Source: Cryptomeria japonica
Lineage: Eukaryota; Streptophyta; Pinopsida; Cupressales; Cupressaceae
DNA: 62,000 nt
NCBI RefSeq assembly: GCF_030272615.1
Contig: NC_081409.1
Location: 23,830,406 to 23,892,405, forward strand
Reading direction: 5' to 3'
Made by a program: the position numbers and the translations under genes. This document shows positions 22,056-33,602 of this stretch, piece after piece (the stretch's first letter is position 1; each line of letters opens with the position of its first letter). The notes beneath the pieces are model-generated. The model was not told the origin of the DNA, ran no database searches, and saw nothing but the letters and a program-made list of their open reading frames with translations.

Positions 22056-23335
22056 AAAAGCAGGGTTTGAGATGAATCCCATTCACTGGGATTGGAAGAA
22101 CTTCGCCATCAAGCCTGGAGAGATGGAATGTATTGGCCTCCTTGCAACTAGTGATGACATATGGACCACTCCAGATAGCATCAAATTTGGAGTGTTGCCC
22201 AGCTTTGGCTCTGTCTGCATCCCACTTGAGAACTAGATCTCCCTCTTTGAAGACCCTATTAGTCGCCTTTTTGTCAAAAACTTTCTTGACCTGTTCTTGA
22301 TGAGTTTCAAGTGTATGCATAGCCTGACTTCTGACCTCCTCCAGCTCCATCAACTCGGATAGCCTTACTGTCATGGCATCATTCTCTGTCAATTCTAACT
22401 GATGTGCTAGTTCAAGAGAGGGTAACTCTAGGGAAGTTGGGAGTCTAGCTTCCTTCCCATATACCAACATGAAAGGGGAGTTACCGATCGCCCTCTTGGG
22501 TGTGATCCTATCAGCCCATAAGGCTGTCCTCAACTTCATATGCCATGTTCTCTGATTGTCTTCAATCGTCCTTTTAATTATCCTAATGAGGTTCTTGTTG
22601 GAAGATTCAGCTAAGCCATTACCCTGAGGGTAATAATTGGATGACGTCTTCAAGTATACAGCACGCTTAACTGCCCAAGAACTAATTTGGGTTCCAACGA
22701 ATGCCCTGGCATTGCCTGATATGACGGTGGAGGGGACATTGAATCTTGTCACAATTCCATCAAGAAATTCCAACACTAAGGCCTCAGTGGCATCCCTCAA
22801 TGCGACTGCCTCTGTCCACCTAGTGAAGTAATCTGTTGCAACCAAGATCCACTTGTGGCCAACACTAGAAGGTGGATTTATCATGCCAATGAAGTCTAAA
22901 CCCCATTGTGTGAATGTTTGATCTGCTTGGATGGGGTGAAGAGGTAGGGAAGCTAATCTTTGCTTTCCAGAGAAGAGAGCACATTTCTTGCAATTCTTCA
23001 CCCATCTATGTGAGTCACCGAATAAGGAAGGCCAGTAAAAACCAGCCCTCATTATTTTGATAGTCGTAGTCCTTCTAGAGAAGTGGCCCCCTGAAGAGCC
23101 ATCATGAAATTCCTCTAACAATCTGCTGACTTGGTTTTGCTCGATACATCTTAGTAAGACTCCATTACAGTCTCTTCGAAAAAGAGTGGCATTCAATAAG
23201 ACATAGGGAATGAACTACAACCTGAAATGCCTTCTTTTGGTCCTGTCCAGACCTTGGGGGTATCTACCTTCTATTAAGAAGATGGTCATTGTTGAACACA
23301 ATGTACCACTGCGAGGGGGATGAATCAGTGGTTCC
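22054..23335 (-). pseudogene. Ty3/gypsy integrase (element D), catalytically damaged
   Basis: The main frame (23196 to 22054, 380 aa) contains the H-H-C-C zinc-binding region (FHDG...GGHF...CKKC), the core starting LDFIGMINPPSS and GLAESSNKN with the catalytic Glu. The C-terminal part has the WSGPYVI and LPIPVNGIHLKP blocks typical of Tat/Athila-type integrases. The second catalytic Asp is lost: the expected DNG reads GNA (ISGNARAF). Upstream, a frameshifted stretch to about 23335 holds the WYI...KR...F region that precedes integrase in gypsy polyproteins. Protease, reverse transcriptase and gag of this element are absent; element E begins beyond. The stop codon lies almost on the polypurine tract. 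Confidence 0.9.
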
Positions 23336-23414
23336 TAAATTCTTTTCTTTTTAAACAACCTTGGAATACCGGTTATCACCCTAAGCACTAAACAATCAAA
23401 CAGGTAAGATAGAT

Positions 23415-23490
23415 GTGGATATCCTTGTTTTATCCGTGAGTTTACCAACCTCACATTAAGGACTAAACATTTTGGCACTGTTGCCTGAAC
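23415..23490 (+). other. 5' LTR remnant and primer-binding site of element E
   Basis: The LTR ends TAAACA at 23469. After TTT the site TGGCACTGTTGCC (from 23473) resembles the tRNA-Asp primer-binding site TGGCGCCGTTGCC. Similarity may extend into the T-loop, as CGAACC follows at 23490. Confidence 0.6.
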
Positions 23491-23529
23491 GAACCTGGAG
23501 ATAACTATGGTAGCAGGCGAAAGGAATTA

Positions 23530-25670
23530 ATGGGCAAGCCATTCAACCAGCAATTAATTGTCGTGGACAGCGACACACACGAAGACTTGGTAGAGTTATG
23601 GGACGTGTTGGTCATGCAGTACATGCAGAGGAAGGCTCAGGAGAGAGTCGTCTCTGAGGGCACGATACGTGGTGAACTCACCGTCAGCACTCCCATCTTT
23701 GACCTGCTCGGAAATATTCCAAGGTTACTCGCCAGAAATCTGATTGCACTTCAAGACCGAAGGGAGGAAACTGCACGGGAACTCCGTCGACAAACAAAGG
23801 AAGAGGAGAGGGAGACAAGTCGACGCCATACCTCTGGCACTTAATGCCCCTACGTCCAAACAAAGACAAAGGTACCACTACCACCGAAGGAGTAGACGAG
23901 GGAACTATAAAGAGATCTCTCCGTATAAAAGAACAGGTCGAGCGGAGACGACCGCTAAGGGAGGTTGTTGACTCGAAGAGCCCTGAGAAACGTAGCAGAA
24001 GTCGGAGTGTGAGTCGGAGTCACAGTCGGGAGAGACAAAGACTGTGTACGTGGAAGGAGTTGGCGGAGGCCACCAGGAACTTGCCACTTCCAGACGTAGC
24101 AAAGAAAGATCTCGCCGACCAGGCCCCACACTCGACGTCGAGTGAAGAAGACTCTGGGGCCGAGACGTAAAGCAACTTGTCAGAGTATTCTAAACAAGGA
24201 GAGGAGGCGGTACGAGACCTGCATGAAGAGGTCGCCTATATTTTTGAAGCAACATTATCCGGCATCAGGAATTTGTCCTTGTCAGAGGAAACCAAAATAG
24301 GAGGGTCAGATTCAGAAACCCCGGGAAGAAGGGACTATAGGAGCGAGGGTGACCAAAGCCCTGCGGACAGGGGTCCAACCAGGTCAAGAGCGTACGTACC
24401 TTCCAGACACATAATACCTTTCGAGCATATAGTAACTTCCAAATGCTACATAAAACCCTCCAGACAAAAACAATGGCACACACCCCGAAGAAACAAAAGC
24501 TTCCAAAATTCATGGGCAACGAGTCGGAGGATCCTGTACGACATTGTGAGACATGCATGACCATTTGGGAGGCAAATGGCCAGGACGACCAGGATTACTG
24601 GTTGAAGGCATTTCCAGCCACTCTGCGAGGAATAGCAATTGATTGGTATACAGACCTGGATGCCCAGTATAAAACGTCTTGGAACAATCTGAAGAAGGCT
24701 TTCCAAGAGGAGTTCAAACTCCTACGGGATGACAATGAAATTGTGGCCGAGATTTACAATACCAAACAGGGAAAAAGTGAAAGTGTGCGGGCATATAATA
24801 GAAGGCTGAGGGAACAGCTCAACAAGATGGAGAACCAACCGGCTAATGGCCTCAAGAAGAGATGGTTTGTTGAAGGAGTCTCTCAGGTGGAAGATGAAGG
24901 TGGTCCCCCCGCCCTCGTATGACGAAGCATACAACTATGTGATGGATATTGAAAGTGAAAATAAGACATCCCGAGGGAAGCGCCGGGTGAGCGATGGTGA
25001 CAATATGGATGAAGACAGCAATGGGGAGTCCAAAACCGTGCAAGCACTCCGAATGGATATGATGAGGATGATGAAAGAGCTAAAGGCTGTCAAAGAAAGT
25101 GGCAAGGAAGGAAAGGAACTATGATGCACCGACTGTAAGACAGAAGGGCACACTAAGGGGAGTTGCCCTCGAAAAGTCTTCTGTGACATCTGCCAAGTAA
25201 TGAGACAATCCATTAAGGAATGTCCGTACAACTTGAAAGCATGGAGCACACAAGTGCTCTATGCCCAACCCGACCAAGTCACACCGCCAGCGACACCTTT
25301 GAAGCCGACAACAAACTCTAACGCCTCTTCTGGAGGGTACCGAAACAATCGGCGGAGTAACAACATGCCCAATAATAACACGCCGAGGAGTAGAATGCAA
25401 TACGACGCAAAGGGACGACCCATGATCCAATGCCGGAAATGCAACGAATGGGGTCACTTTGCACGGGAATGTCAAAATGGAGATGACGCAGGAAGTTTGC
25501 TATGCAAATGGTGCGGTCCGGGGAATCATGAGGACACAGAGTGTCCAAAGAAAAAAGGGGTGAATATGCTGGAGGTAGAAGAACCAGAGGAAGAAGTATT
25601 GGCAATCACAAGATTGCAAAACAAGAAAGCCATGTATCCTGACCCTCGCACAGAGAAGGAAAGACTCTAG
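23530..25670 (+). pseudogene. Gag of gypsy element E (frameshifted)
   Basis: The N-terminal frame starts MGKPFNQQL at 23530. A basic RS-rich stretch (RSRSRSVSRSHSRER) lies near 24000. The retrotransposon gag domain is clear at 24443-24922 (PVRHCETC, AIDWYTDLDAQY, EEFKLLRDDNEIVAEIY, LKKRWFVEGV). Three zinc knuckles of C-x2-C-x4-H-x4-C type follow: CTDCKTEGHTKGSC near 25128, CRKCNEWGHFAREC near 25432 and CKWCGPGNHEDTEC near 25504. The gene is spread over several frames (breaks near 23840, 24175-24440, 24880 and 25124), so it is dead. Gag forms the particle and the knuckles bind RNA. Confidence 0.85.
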
Positions 25671-25697
25671 GAAGCCAGGGCAAATATTGAGAGGGAG

Positions 25698-26880
25698 ATG
25701 GCAGAAGAACGAAGGGCCTCAAACCGGGCTGCCAGTACCCCACTCCGGTCAGGACCGGAAAAAACTATCATTAAGCAGATGTTACAGACCACTATACTCG
25801 TACGGGTATCTGACCTTCTACAAACCATGCCACAGTTGAGGATGGCCCTGAGAAATGCAGTCGGTGACACTACCATCGGCCAGGAACACTGGACGATGAC
25901 AAAACCACATAGTACGACTCCAGTGAAGGAACTTGGTACGGATGCCATGGACCCTATGCTACTCACGGTAAGCATTGGACGAAAACCTGTCGTGGTGGAG
26001 ATGGACATAATGGGACAAAAGCTCACAAACACCATTGTGGATGGCGAGTTCGGATTCAAAGTGCTATCAGAAGAGACTTGGAGAGGTCTTGGTAAGCCTA
26101 CTCTCTGGCCACCAACATTCCATCTCGTTGGTGTTGATCAACACAACATCGAACCCCTCGGGACTCTCATGGCACAAAAGGTGGTGATTGGGACACAACA
26201 ATTCCTTCTAGACTTCGTAGTCATCCCACTGGAAAGAAAAGCATACGACACCCTCCTGGGAAGGGGATGGCTGATCATGGCTAGAGCCAATCATAACTGG
26301 AAGAAGAATACACTCTCAATCGACAGTGAAGGTCATAAGTATGTGATTGACCTGAGAAATCAGTCAGTCAGTGAAGAGCTCGCATCGTCTGACTCCGACT
26401 CGGATGACTTAAACAGATGGGAGTGGGGTTCCGAAGGAGACAGAGGAGGGAAGGAACCCAACAAAGGAGTGCTGGAACTGGATGGATGCTTTGAAGACGG
26501 AACTAGTTCATTGGCTAGACTCTTCCATTGGCAGATGGAGGACAATGAGGTCTTCCACCAGGAGTGCCACATTGCTGCAAATATGTGAGATTGGGGAATC
26601 AACTGGCGGTACGGAAGAGAAGTCATTTCCCCCAGAGTACGGTAGGTACCAGGAAGGGATGGCACGGGTGGATGACACACTAGCCCACCTGTTGGAACGA
26701 GACAAACCCATCAAGTACGAGGAAAGGGAGGTGAAAAAAGTCAATCTAGGCAAGGACGAGGGCCCGCAGGTGATACTCATAGGGGATGACTAGAACCCTG
26801 TACTGAAGGCGGCAGCCTTCAGGATATTCTTGGAATACAAGGACATCTTTGCCTAGACCTACAAGGACTTGAAGGAGGTA
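25698..26880 (+). pseudogene. Protease region and start of pol, element E
   Basis: The 296-aa frame (25698-26588) has a retropepsin-like fold region: TVSIGRKPVVVEMDIMG, then the active-site position NTIVDGEFG where families have D-S/T-G-A, and later the conserved TLLGRGWL. The active-site triad is altered, so catalysis is unlikely. An acidic linker follows, and at about 26820-26880 the words EYKDIFA and TYKDLKE mark the start of a reverse-transcriptase segment that breaks off after a stop. Confidence 0.75.
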
Positions 26881-26884
26881 CTGA

Positions 26885-27194
26885 AAGTTAGAAATGAAAA
26901 GTATGTGGAAGAAATAAAAAGGCCAAGGTTGATAAGCATAAAAAAATTAAAGGGTAAGGCAAAGGTGATGGAAATAAGTAAGGGAAAAATACAATTAATA
27001 AGGAGGCAATTATTTTATATAAAGTTAATAAAATATTTTAGCCTAACCCTAACCCTGAAAAGAGCGAATGACTATAAAAACCCCCGAGAAGCTCATTTTT
27101 ATACAACACACGGACAAAATTGTGCTTGTGACAGTAGAAGGACCAAGAGAGAGGAAGTGAGTCCAAAAGAGATTATACAGCTAATAAGCGCAGC
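26885..27194 (+). other. AT-rich gap in element E
   Basis: A/T-rich, A-skewed DNA without a convincing gene. A TATA-like ACTATAAAAACC occurs near 27070. CCTAACCCTAACCCT (about 27041-27056) is too short to be called telomeric. Confidence 0.4.
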
Positions 27195-27402
27195 AAGGGA
27201 GTGGGATCTGTATGGCGTACGGATGCATCAAAGACTCGACGAATCAAGTCGTACAACGTTGCAAGTAAACTATATGGTGACCATTGCACGATGTACGGAA
27301 AAGCCGTACAGAGCTCAAACACCGTAACTCAGGAGAAGCCGTACGATAAAGTCGTACCATCCACACGAGCACAATTGGAGGCGAGGACGTACAGTGAAGT
27401 CG
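27195..27402. repeat. GTACG palindrome cluster of element E (continues 42914-43320)
   Basis: About fifteen words of the type CCGTACGG, TCGTACGA and GTACGT, spaced roughly 20-40 bp apart, flank both sides of element C, which inserted within the cluster at AGTCG. The same word forms the array inside solo LTR F2 (44873-45065). Confidence 0.6.
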
Positions 27403-27405
27403 TGT

Positions 27406-27439
27406 TGTGCGTTGCACACGCTCCCTGTCGCCGACAGGG
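27406..27439 (+). other. Twin stem-loops at the 5' tip of LTR C
   Basis: The first is TGTGC-GTT-GCACA. The second is CCCTGTC-GCC-GACAGGG, a 7-bp stem with a 3-nt loop, followed by TCCCCC. Layout equals the LTR B tip (CCCCATT-GCA-AATGGGG then ACCCC) while the stem sequence differs. Confidence 0.7.
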
Positions 27440-27924
27440 TCCCCCTTTCCTGTTTTGAGTTTTCGATCGTTGTCCTGAGGATCCAAGCAGAGTTTCTCGT
27501 GTCTCTTCGAGCGAGTTCGTGACCAATCCGTAAACTGATTGACGTTGGAGTAATGGACCAGTGAGTCCTTCTGACTAGTCCAGCTCTCGGGCATGAATGC
27601 CAAAAGCTTTGTTCCAAAATTTTGAAGATTGCCTTGGGTAGGCGTAAGATGGTAAGAACTAACGGACCCCGCCAAGCCAGAGCTATAAGGCCGATTGCAT
27701 AAAGTTTGCTACCCGACCCTTGCAAGGTTTGGGCAAGAGATGATTTTCGCCTCCTAAAAGATCAAATTGCTCGGCCGAGTGCTTCGGTATTTTGATGCCT
27801 CCCAAGTCCAGATTTGTGGAGTCTGGCGAAGCTGGTGGGAGGTCCGACATTCTGTGCAAGTTTCCAAAATTCTCTAAAGAGCAGATTCCGCCCCCCCCCC
27901 CCCAAGATCACAAAAAAACGATTT

Positions 27925-28650
27925 TCGGACCTCAGGTCCGAGTTTTTTAACGAAGGCGGAATGTTCTGAAAAGGACGCATTAGGTCCGAAAGTCCGAAAG
28001 ACAAATAAAAGCCATTTTCGGACCCCAGGTCCGAAATTTAAATCGTGCAATATTTTGAAACAAAATGGTGCTTTGCTCCGAAAGTCACTTAAGCCCTTTT
28101 CGGACCCCTGAGTTTAAAGTTTATATCGCGGAACGTTTAAAACGGACCCCAGGTCCGAAGTTTAAAAATCAAACCTTTATTTTCGGCCCCCCCCAAAGAA
28201 AGCGTAGGCAGAGGGCGAAAGCAAAAAGGGACGCATAAGGTCCGAAAGCCCGAAAAGGCGCTTAGGTCCGAGGTTGCGAAGTCTTTTTAATGCGTTAAGG
28301 TCCGAAGTTAAAACGCGAAGCCAAAAGGTAAAACGCGAAGTTCATTTTCGGACCCCAGGTCCGAAGTTTAAAACGCGGAGATAAAAAGTAAAACGCGAAG
28401 TTCATTTTCGGACCCCAGGTCCGAAGTTTAAAACGCGGAGATAAAAAGTAAAACGTGAAGTTCATTTTCGGACCCCAGGTCCGAAGTTTTAGCGCAAAGC
28501 AAAGGTTAAAACGCGAAGCCAAAGTTAAAACCCAGGTCCGAAGTTTTAACGCGAAGCCAAAGTTTAAGACGCGGAGCTCATTTTCGGACCCCAGAGCCGA
28601 AGTTTGTATCGCGAAGCCTATTTTCGGGCCCTAGGTCCAAAATCGCGAAG
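27925..28650. repeat. Hairpin array of LTR C
   Basis: About ten full or partial units of TTCGGACC-CCA-GGTCCGAA, an 8-bp stem with loop CCA, separated by AAAACGCGAAG-type spacers. Three units between 28340 and 28500 form a 60-bp tandem repeat that is almost identical, suggesting recent homogenisation. A run of about 13 C at 27893 precedes the array. Confidence 0.85.
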
Positions 28651-29716
28651 TTGAAGTGCGAAAGTTTTTTAAAAAAACGAACCCCCGAAGTTTGAACGGG
28701 CATTCAGCATAGACGGCGAGTCCTCCGAGTCTTCCAATTCGCCAAGGCTTGAACGGGCTCTGAGATCTCCAAGGTTTGCCGAGGTTCGAAAGCGCTCCTA
28801 GCTCCGAAATTCCAAAGTTGCCAAAGCACGCAAGGTGAACGCTCAGGTCCGAGTTTTTTTTTGAAGAGCTTCAAAGGCATTCCCAGCTTCGAAAGTGTCT
28901 CCCGCCTAAACCCCAGAGACTTCCGAAATTCGCCAGCAGGTTGAGATCTCCAAGGTTCCAAATAGCATCCAAGCTCCGAATTTCGTGCAGGCCGAGTGAA
29001 GCCAAGTTAAATTCCGAAGCCTCCAAATTTGTCAAAAATCCAAAGTTGAAGAGAGAATGCAATTCAAAATTTGAAAGAGCTCTCAAATCCGAAAACAAGG
29101 AGGTAAGACGCCGCATCACCCTCCCCGTCGACCATTTAAATTCAGATTGCCAAGGATAGAACCATGTAAAATCGATATATCCCCTTTCATCCGCCAAGCC
29201 GCAAAAATTTAAATCAAAAGGATAACCGTTGGGATTCAAACTTTGCAGGATCGTCCGTTCACTTCACGCGACGAGGTCGGGTAATCTCTCGCCATCCGCT
29301 CCCATCAGGTAAGTACGCTTTAACGCGTATGGTCATTTGAAATGTGTAAATCAAATAGGCAAATGCGCGAAATTTGATCACAATGCTTGAATTCTTCAAG
29401 TCTACATCTCTTTTTTATAAAGCGTTATTCAAACATTCGAAATTTAGAATTCACTCCCGAGGTTTAGCCAGAAACTACATCTCTTTTCAAATTCAAAATT
29501 CTCATGTTTTGCCTCTGTTGAAAATTAATCCAAAATCCGAAAGTGATAATGCGTAGTCGTAAATCTTCAGGAATATGATGCTGTTAAAGTTAATCAAGTT
29601 GTTAGCTAAAATGATATTTTAGCTAATCCCGGCCTGCTGAAACACTTCTGTTGTTATCTAACCCGCATTATCGTTCTTGTGTCACCTTGTAATCCGCGTT
29701 CGGCTATGCAGGATAG

Positions 29717-32700
29717 ATGCCTAAATCGGCGGCGGAATCATCAAAACCACCCGCTGTAGCCAAAACTTCACGAGCATCCAAATCAGACATCCCGCGGAAA
29801 GTTGAAAGAATGAAGTATCAATATCAGAGGGGAGGATTAAGAGAGTCGAAGGTCTAGAGCGTCTGGGACAACATTGGTGACACCGACCTTGGCCACATTG
29901 ATATTCAGGACTTCAGGAATCGGGTCTTCTCACCCAACGCATATGGCAGGCCTAGGCAAATGGTGGAAAGTGGCATCACCCAAGCAGCAGGTTTTCCTCC
30001 AGCAATCCAGAACTATGAATTAGTAGTGGAGGCTGCTCGGCATTACGAACCAAAGTCCAGATTAGTGCTTCTGGAAAATATGACTATCGCCGACTTCTCC
30101 CCTGAGGCTATCGGTGATGCATTTGATATCCCCTTTCCAAATAATCCCATAGCTACAACAATGGACGAGGCACAAGGGGCATATGATATGAATCTGGCCT
30201 GATGCAGGGCATTGATTAACGAAGAATGGTTCAAGGAGAAAAGGCCTCCGAACACCAGGATTGTGAAAAAGACCCCCAGAAGTGACTTTCAAAATGAACA
30301 TGGGGACATGGTCACCTTACTCAGCCAAGTCATGGGACTTCCTAAGTCCAGCTACTTTGAAGAGTGGATGTTCTATTTTACAGAGCAGGTCTTTGCCGGA
30401 AAGTCTAAGTTTGACTGGGCCCAGATCATAAGTGATAACATCCACGCTCAGCTGATTGAGCTCGAGACAAAGAAGTATTTCACCATGACCTCCTATTTGG
30501 TCTATATGTTCACAAAGAACCAGCCACTGCCAGGGTTAATAATGAAAGGTGAGATCGGGAATGGGCCTGGTCAGGTGAAGGTTTATGATTGCTACCCGCA
30601 ACTGCATTACCAGGATATAGCTCAAAGGGAAAAGAACAGCCCGGCTTACGCGGTTGGTCAGTACGAACGCATCAATGACGCCTTCACCATGCGCCTGGTC
30701 AGGCTAATGCAGGGAGGGTTACACATAAGGCTCTCGGAGCAAGCTACCACTTTAGTGCAGAGGTATGGGGCCTGGTTCATTCAGTTCCCAAGGTTCTCCT
30801 ACATCCGAATAGCTGGCTTCGATGGTGCCCCCCTTCGAATTCCGCGATACCCAACCGATAAAGCAATCCTCATGGAGGTGGCAAGGCAATCACGCCCCGC
30901 CAGCATATTACTACGAGAGAGCAAGCAGGCTGGATTCACATTTCCTATGATCATAGGCAGCCATGACATCCAATTGAGAACCCCCACCATAGCAGAGGAG
31001 TCCCTTACAGAGCTAGCCTCTTATGGCCTACAGGAACATTTCCCAAGGAAATGTTTTGATCATGAGAATTTGGCGAAGAGAGCCTACGGTAGGCGCTACA
31101 GAGCAAAGGAGTCAATTGAAGACTATTGGAAAAATTGCTCCAATGACTACGAAGTCAGGCGACGGGAATATTCTAGGTTGAGTGTGCAGCAGATGCAACT
31201 CTTTGAGTACCGTCAGGTCCCAGATCAGCTCACGGACTCGGGGAACTGCCTCCAAGTCCGAGAATTCGAGGCAGTAAGGCACCTCTTGCCAGGCGTTGAT
31301 TGGTCTCAAGACCCAATCACGGATTTCGAAGTAGTTATGGCAGCCCCAGCAAGATATACAGATCAATGGTTGCATCACCAGATCGAGAGGCTAGTCCATG
31401 AGGGGGTCCAGTTTACTTACCATTTGATGGGCAATCTTGACTCTCAGTCTTCCGAAGACGAAAGGACATCAGCTGAGAAACCAGAGAAAAGAAAGAAAGC
31501 TAAGGCCTGCAGAGGGACTCGGATGTCCAAAAGAACAAGAAGGGAGAAGATTCCCATAAGGAGGCCAGAGGCCACTTCATCTTCAAAGGACCCCAGTTCG
31601 TCCGACGACGCCATAGAATTGGATTGCATACCTGCTCCGCCTTCCCAGAGCGACATCGATGCATTCGAGGCCAATGATCCTCCTGCACCAGATATACCGG
31701 ACACCGAGCCAAAAGGCCCCATGTCGACCAAACTGGGTGACCAAATAAAGGAAGGAGAAATCCCATCCACCCAGGGGATCGAAGTGCATGAACCTACCCA
31801 GCAGAGCCGTCACGAATTGCTACTCCTCAATACAGCCAAGGATGACTCGACTGTCGAAGGGGAACAAAGAACAGACGAGATTCATGAGCTCAAGAGAACC
31901 AAGGAGCAACCTTCACAGGAGGATGTCAGACAATTGTTCAGTGAAATAGGGGAGAACTCAGATGCAAGCAAGGAGCTTCCTCCTTCTTTCACCCCTCCGA
32001 TGGCGGGGCAGCTGCTAATTTGTGGTCAGCCGGTTGAGAGCATAGGAGAACAGGGTGCTAACTTAACCCTATCCTCAACCCAGACGGTGCCTCAAGAGTG
32101 GCTGAATGCCAGAGCTCAGCGCAGGGCCGCCACCAAGGCACCCATCGATCTAGAGGACATCTTCTCACGAATGGATCAAGCAAAAGCTAAAGGGAAGAAG
32201 AAACCAAGAGCATACTCTAAGGTAACTAGGGATGAGCAAAGGAACCGCACTCTTCATATTGCCACCCCGCCCGTGGACAAGCCAGCAGATCAAATAACAT
32301 TGGCAGATTATAGCATTACGACTGTCCCCATCGGACGAGCTACAAAAGAGCAGGAAAAGGAGGAATTTAAGGACTCAGTGCAGAACATACTCAGACAGCT
32401 CGAGGAAATCACTGCCGAAAAGGATATGTATCGGGCCTGTGCTGAACAAGCCGAGGGATACATCGATAAGCTCCTACGGCCATTACACAACCCCTCTGAA
32501 TCCCATATTCCCCCAATAGCATTGGCGCAAAGGACCACAACTGAATTTGAAGGAATTCGGGATACCGCAAAGGCCGTCAAGGAATGGATGCAGGACATCA
32601 AGAAAAAGGGAGAACAAATCCTTAGAAAAGTAAAGGAAATGGCTCTCCATCGAGAGCTCACTCTAGTCAGGCTGTTGGAGGTAAACAGGGAATCCCTTCA

Positions 32701-33352
32701 CATGCACGAGGTAGCGGCCTCTACCCTTCCCCTCATAAGAGCTCTTTTCTGGACACATACACAGATTCCCACACTGCCTGACATCCTAGATCCCCATGGC
32801 ATCAGTGTTCTCAAGGAATGGTACTAGACCGTCACCATGAAGAACGACGCCCAGGAAATTATTGACAAAGAAAATGACGCATGTGAGGTGATTCTAGGGA
32901 ACATGCAAGAACTAGGCAAGACCATCCTCCGATCAATGGTTTCAGGGTGGATAAATGACCTATCCGACAGTGTAATCCGGTCGGATTGGGAAGAAAGGTT
33001 GGGAGCAGATAAGGTTTCTTATTCCGTTGAAGACTTGAGTTTTGCTGGTCAGTTCCATTCAGACATATTGTGCTTCGAGCATAATCGCTCCAGCTGGAAG
33101 GACGGTTTAGGACACGTGGACCAGTATCTCAAGGGCATGCAGTACAAAATTCGCCACCCTCCCATGCCACCTTTTAGCCTCCTCTTCCAGTTGTGTATCA
33201 AATTTCAGGAATATGTTCGCAAGGAACGAGCGGCAGGTCGTGATTTATGGCGAGAATACCTGCATGACAAGGACCAGTTTCTAAAGAAAGAATGTGAAAC
33301 CAAAATAGAGAAAGTAGTTTCTCAAAAATGCCTTTTTCCCTCCAAATCTTAA
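29717..33352 (+). pseudogene. Large U3-encoded ORF of element C
   Basis: One reading frame of 1,212 codons runs from ATG 29717 to TAA 33352, broken only by single in-frame stops at 29855 (TAG), 30200 (TGA) and 32825 (TAG). No frameshift was seen. The N-terminal half is a globular, aromatic-rich domain (blocks such as AAGFPPAIQNYEL, DNIHAQLIEL, VKVYDCYPQLH, WFIQFPRFSYIRI). The middle (about codons 570-800) is acidic and Ser/Pro/Lys-rich with basic nuclear-signal-like clusters. The C-terminal third is helical, coiled-coil-like. Homologous pieces occur in LTR D and at 55560-55836. It matches no enzyme family I know. It lies between the hairpin array and the LTR TATA box, so in genomic RNA it would be at the 3' end. 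Function unknown. Confidence 0.75.
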
Positions 33353-33593
33353 AAGTGCACTTTTGTCCCAAAAAGGTGACAGTTGACTTCTGGTCAACAA
33401 ATTGTAAAACTTTTATACACCTTTTTTTGGATTATTCCAATTGTTGTAATTATCCTTTTTTGGGTAGTTATTACTCCCTTTGGGGTGGTTGTTGATATTT
33501 GCCTCCCATTTATGGGTATGAGCAGCCCTGCTTTATGGATGAATCTGGGCCACTTATGAAGATTTAATCCAGGCCATTCATCTTTTTTGAAGC

Positions 33594-33602
33594 CTATTTA
33601 AG
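33594..33602 (+). promoter_or_regulatory. TATA-like box of LTR C
   Basis: CTATTTAAG is followed by CCTCATTTTGTAAGAAG, parallel to the R start of LTRs B1 and B2. It lies about 240 bp after the ORF stop and 860 bp before the LTR end. Confidence 0.55.

Noticed and set aside
27041-27056. Telomere-like CCTAACCCTAACCCT
   Set aside because: Only about two and a half units, and the usual plant repeat is CCCTAAA.
27887-27905. Poly-C run as a functional signal
   Set aside because: A homopolymer of about 13 C may be a sequencing or assembly length error.
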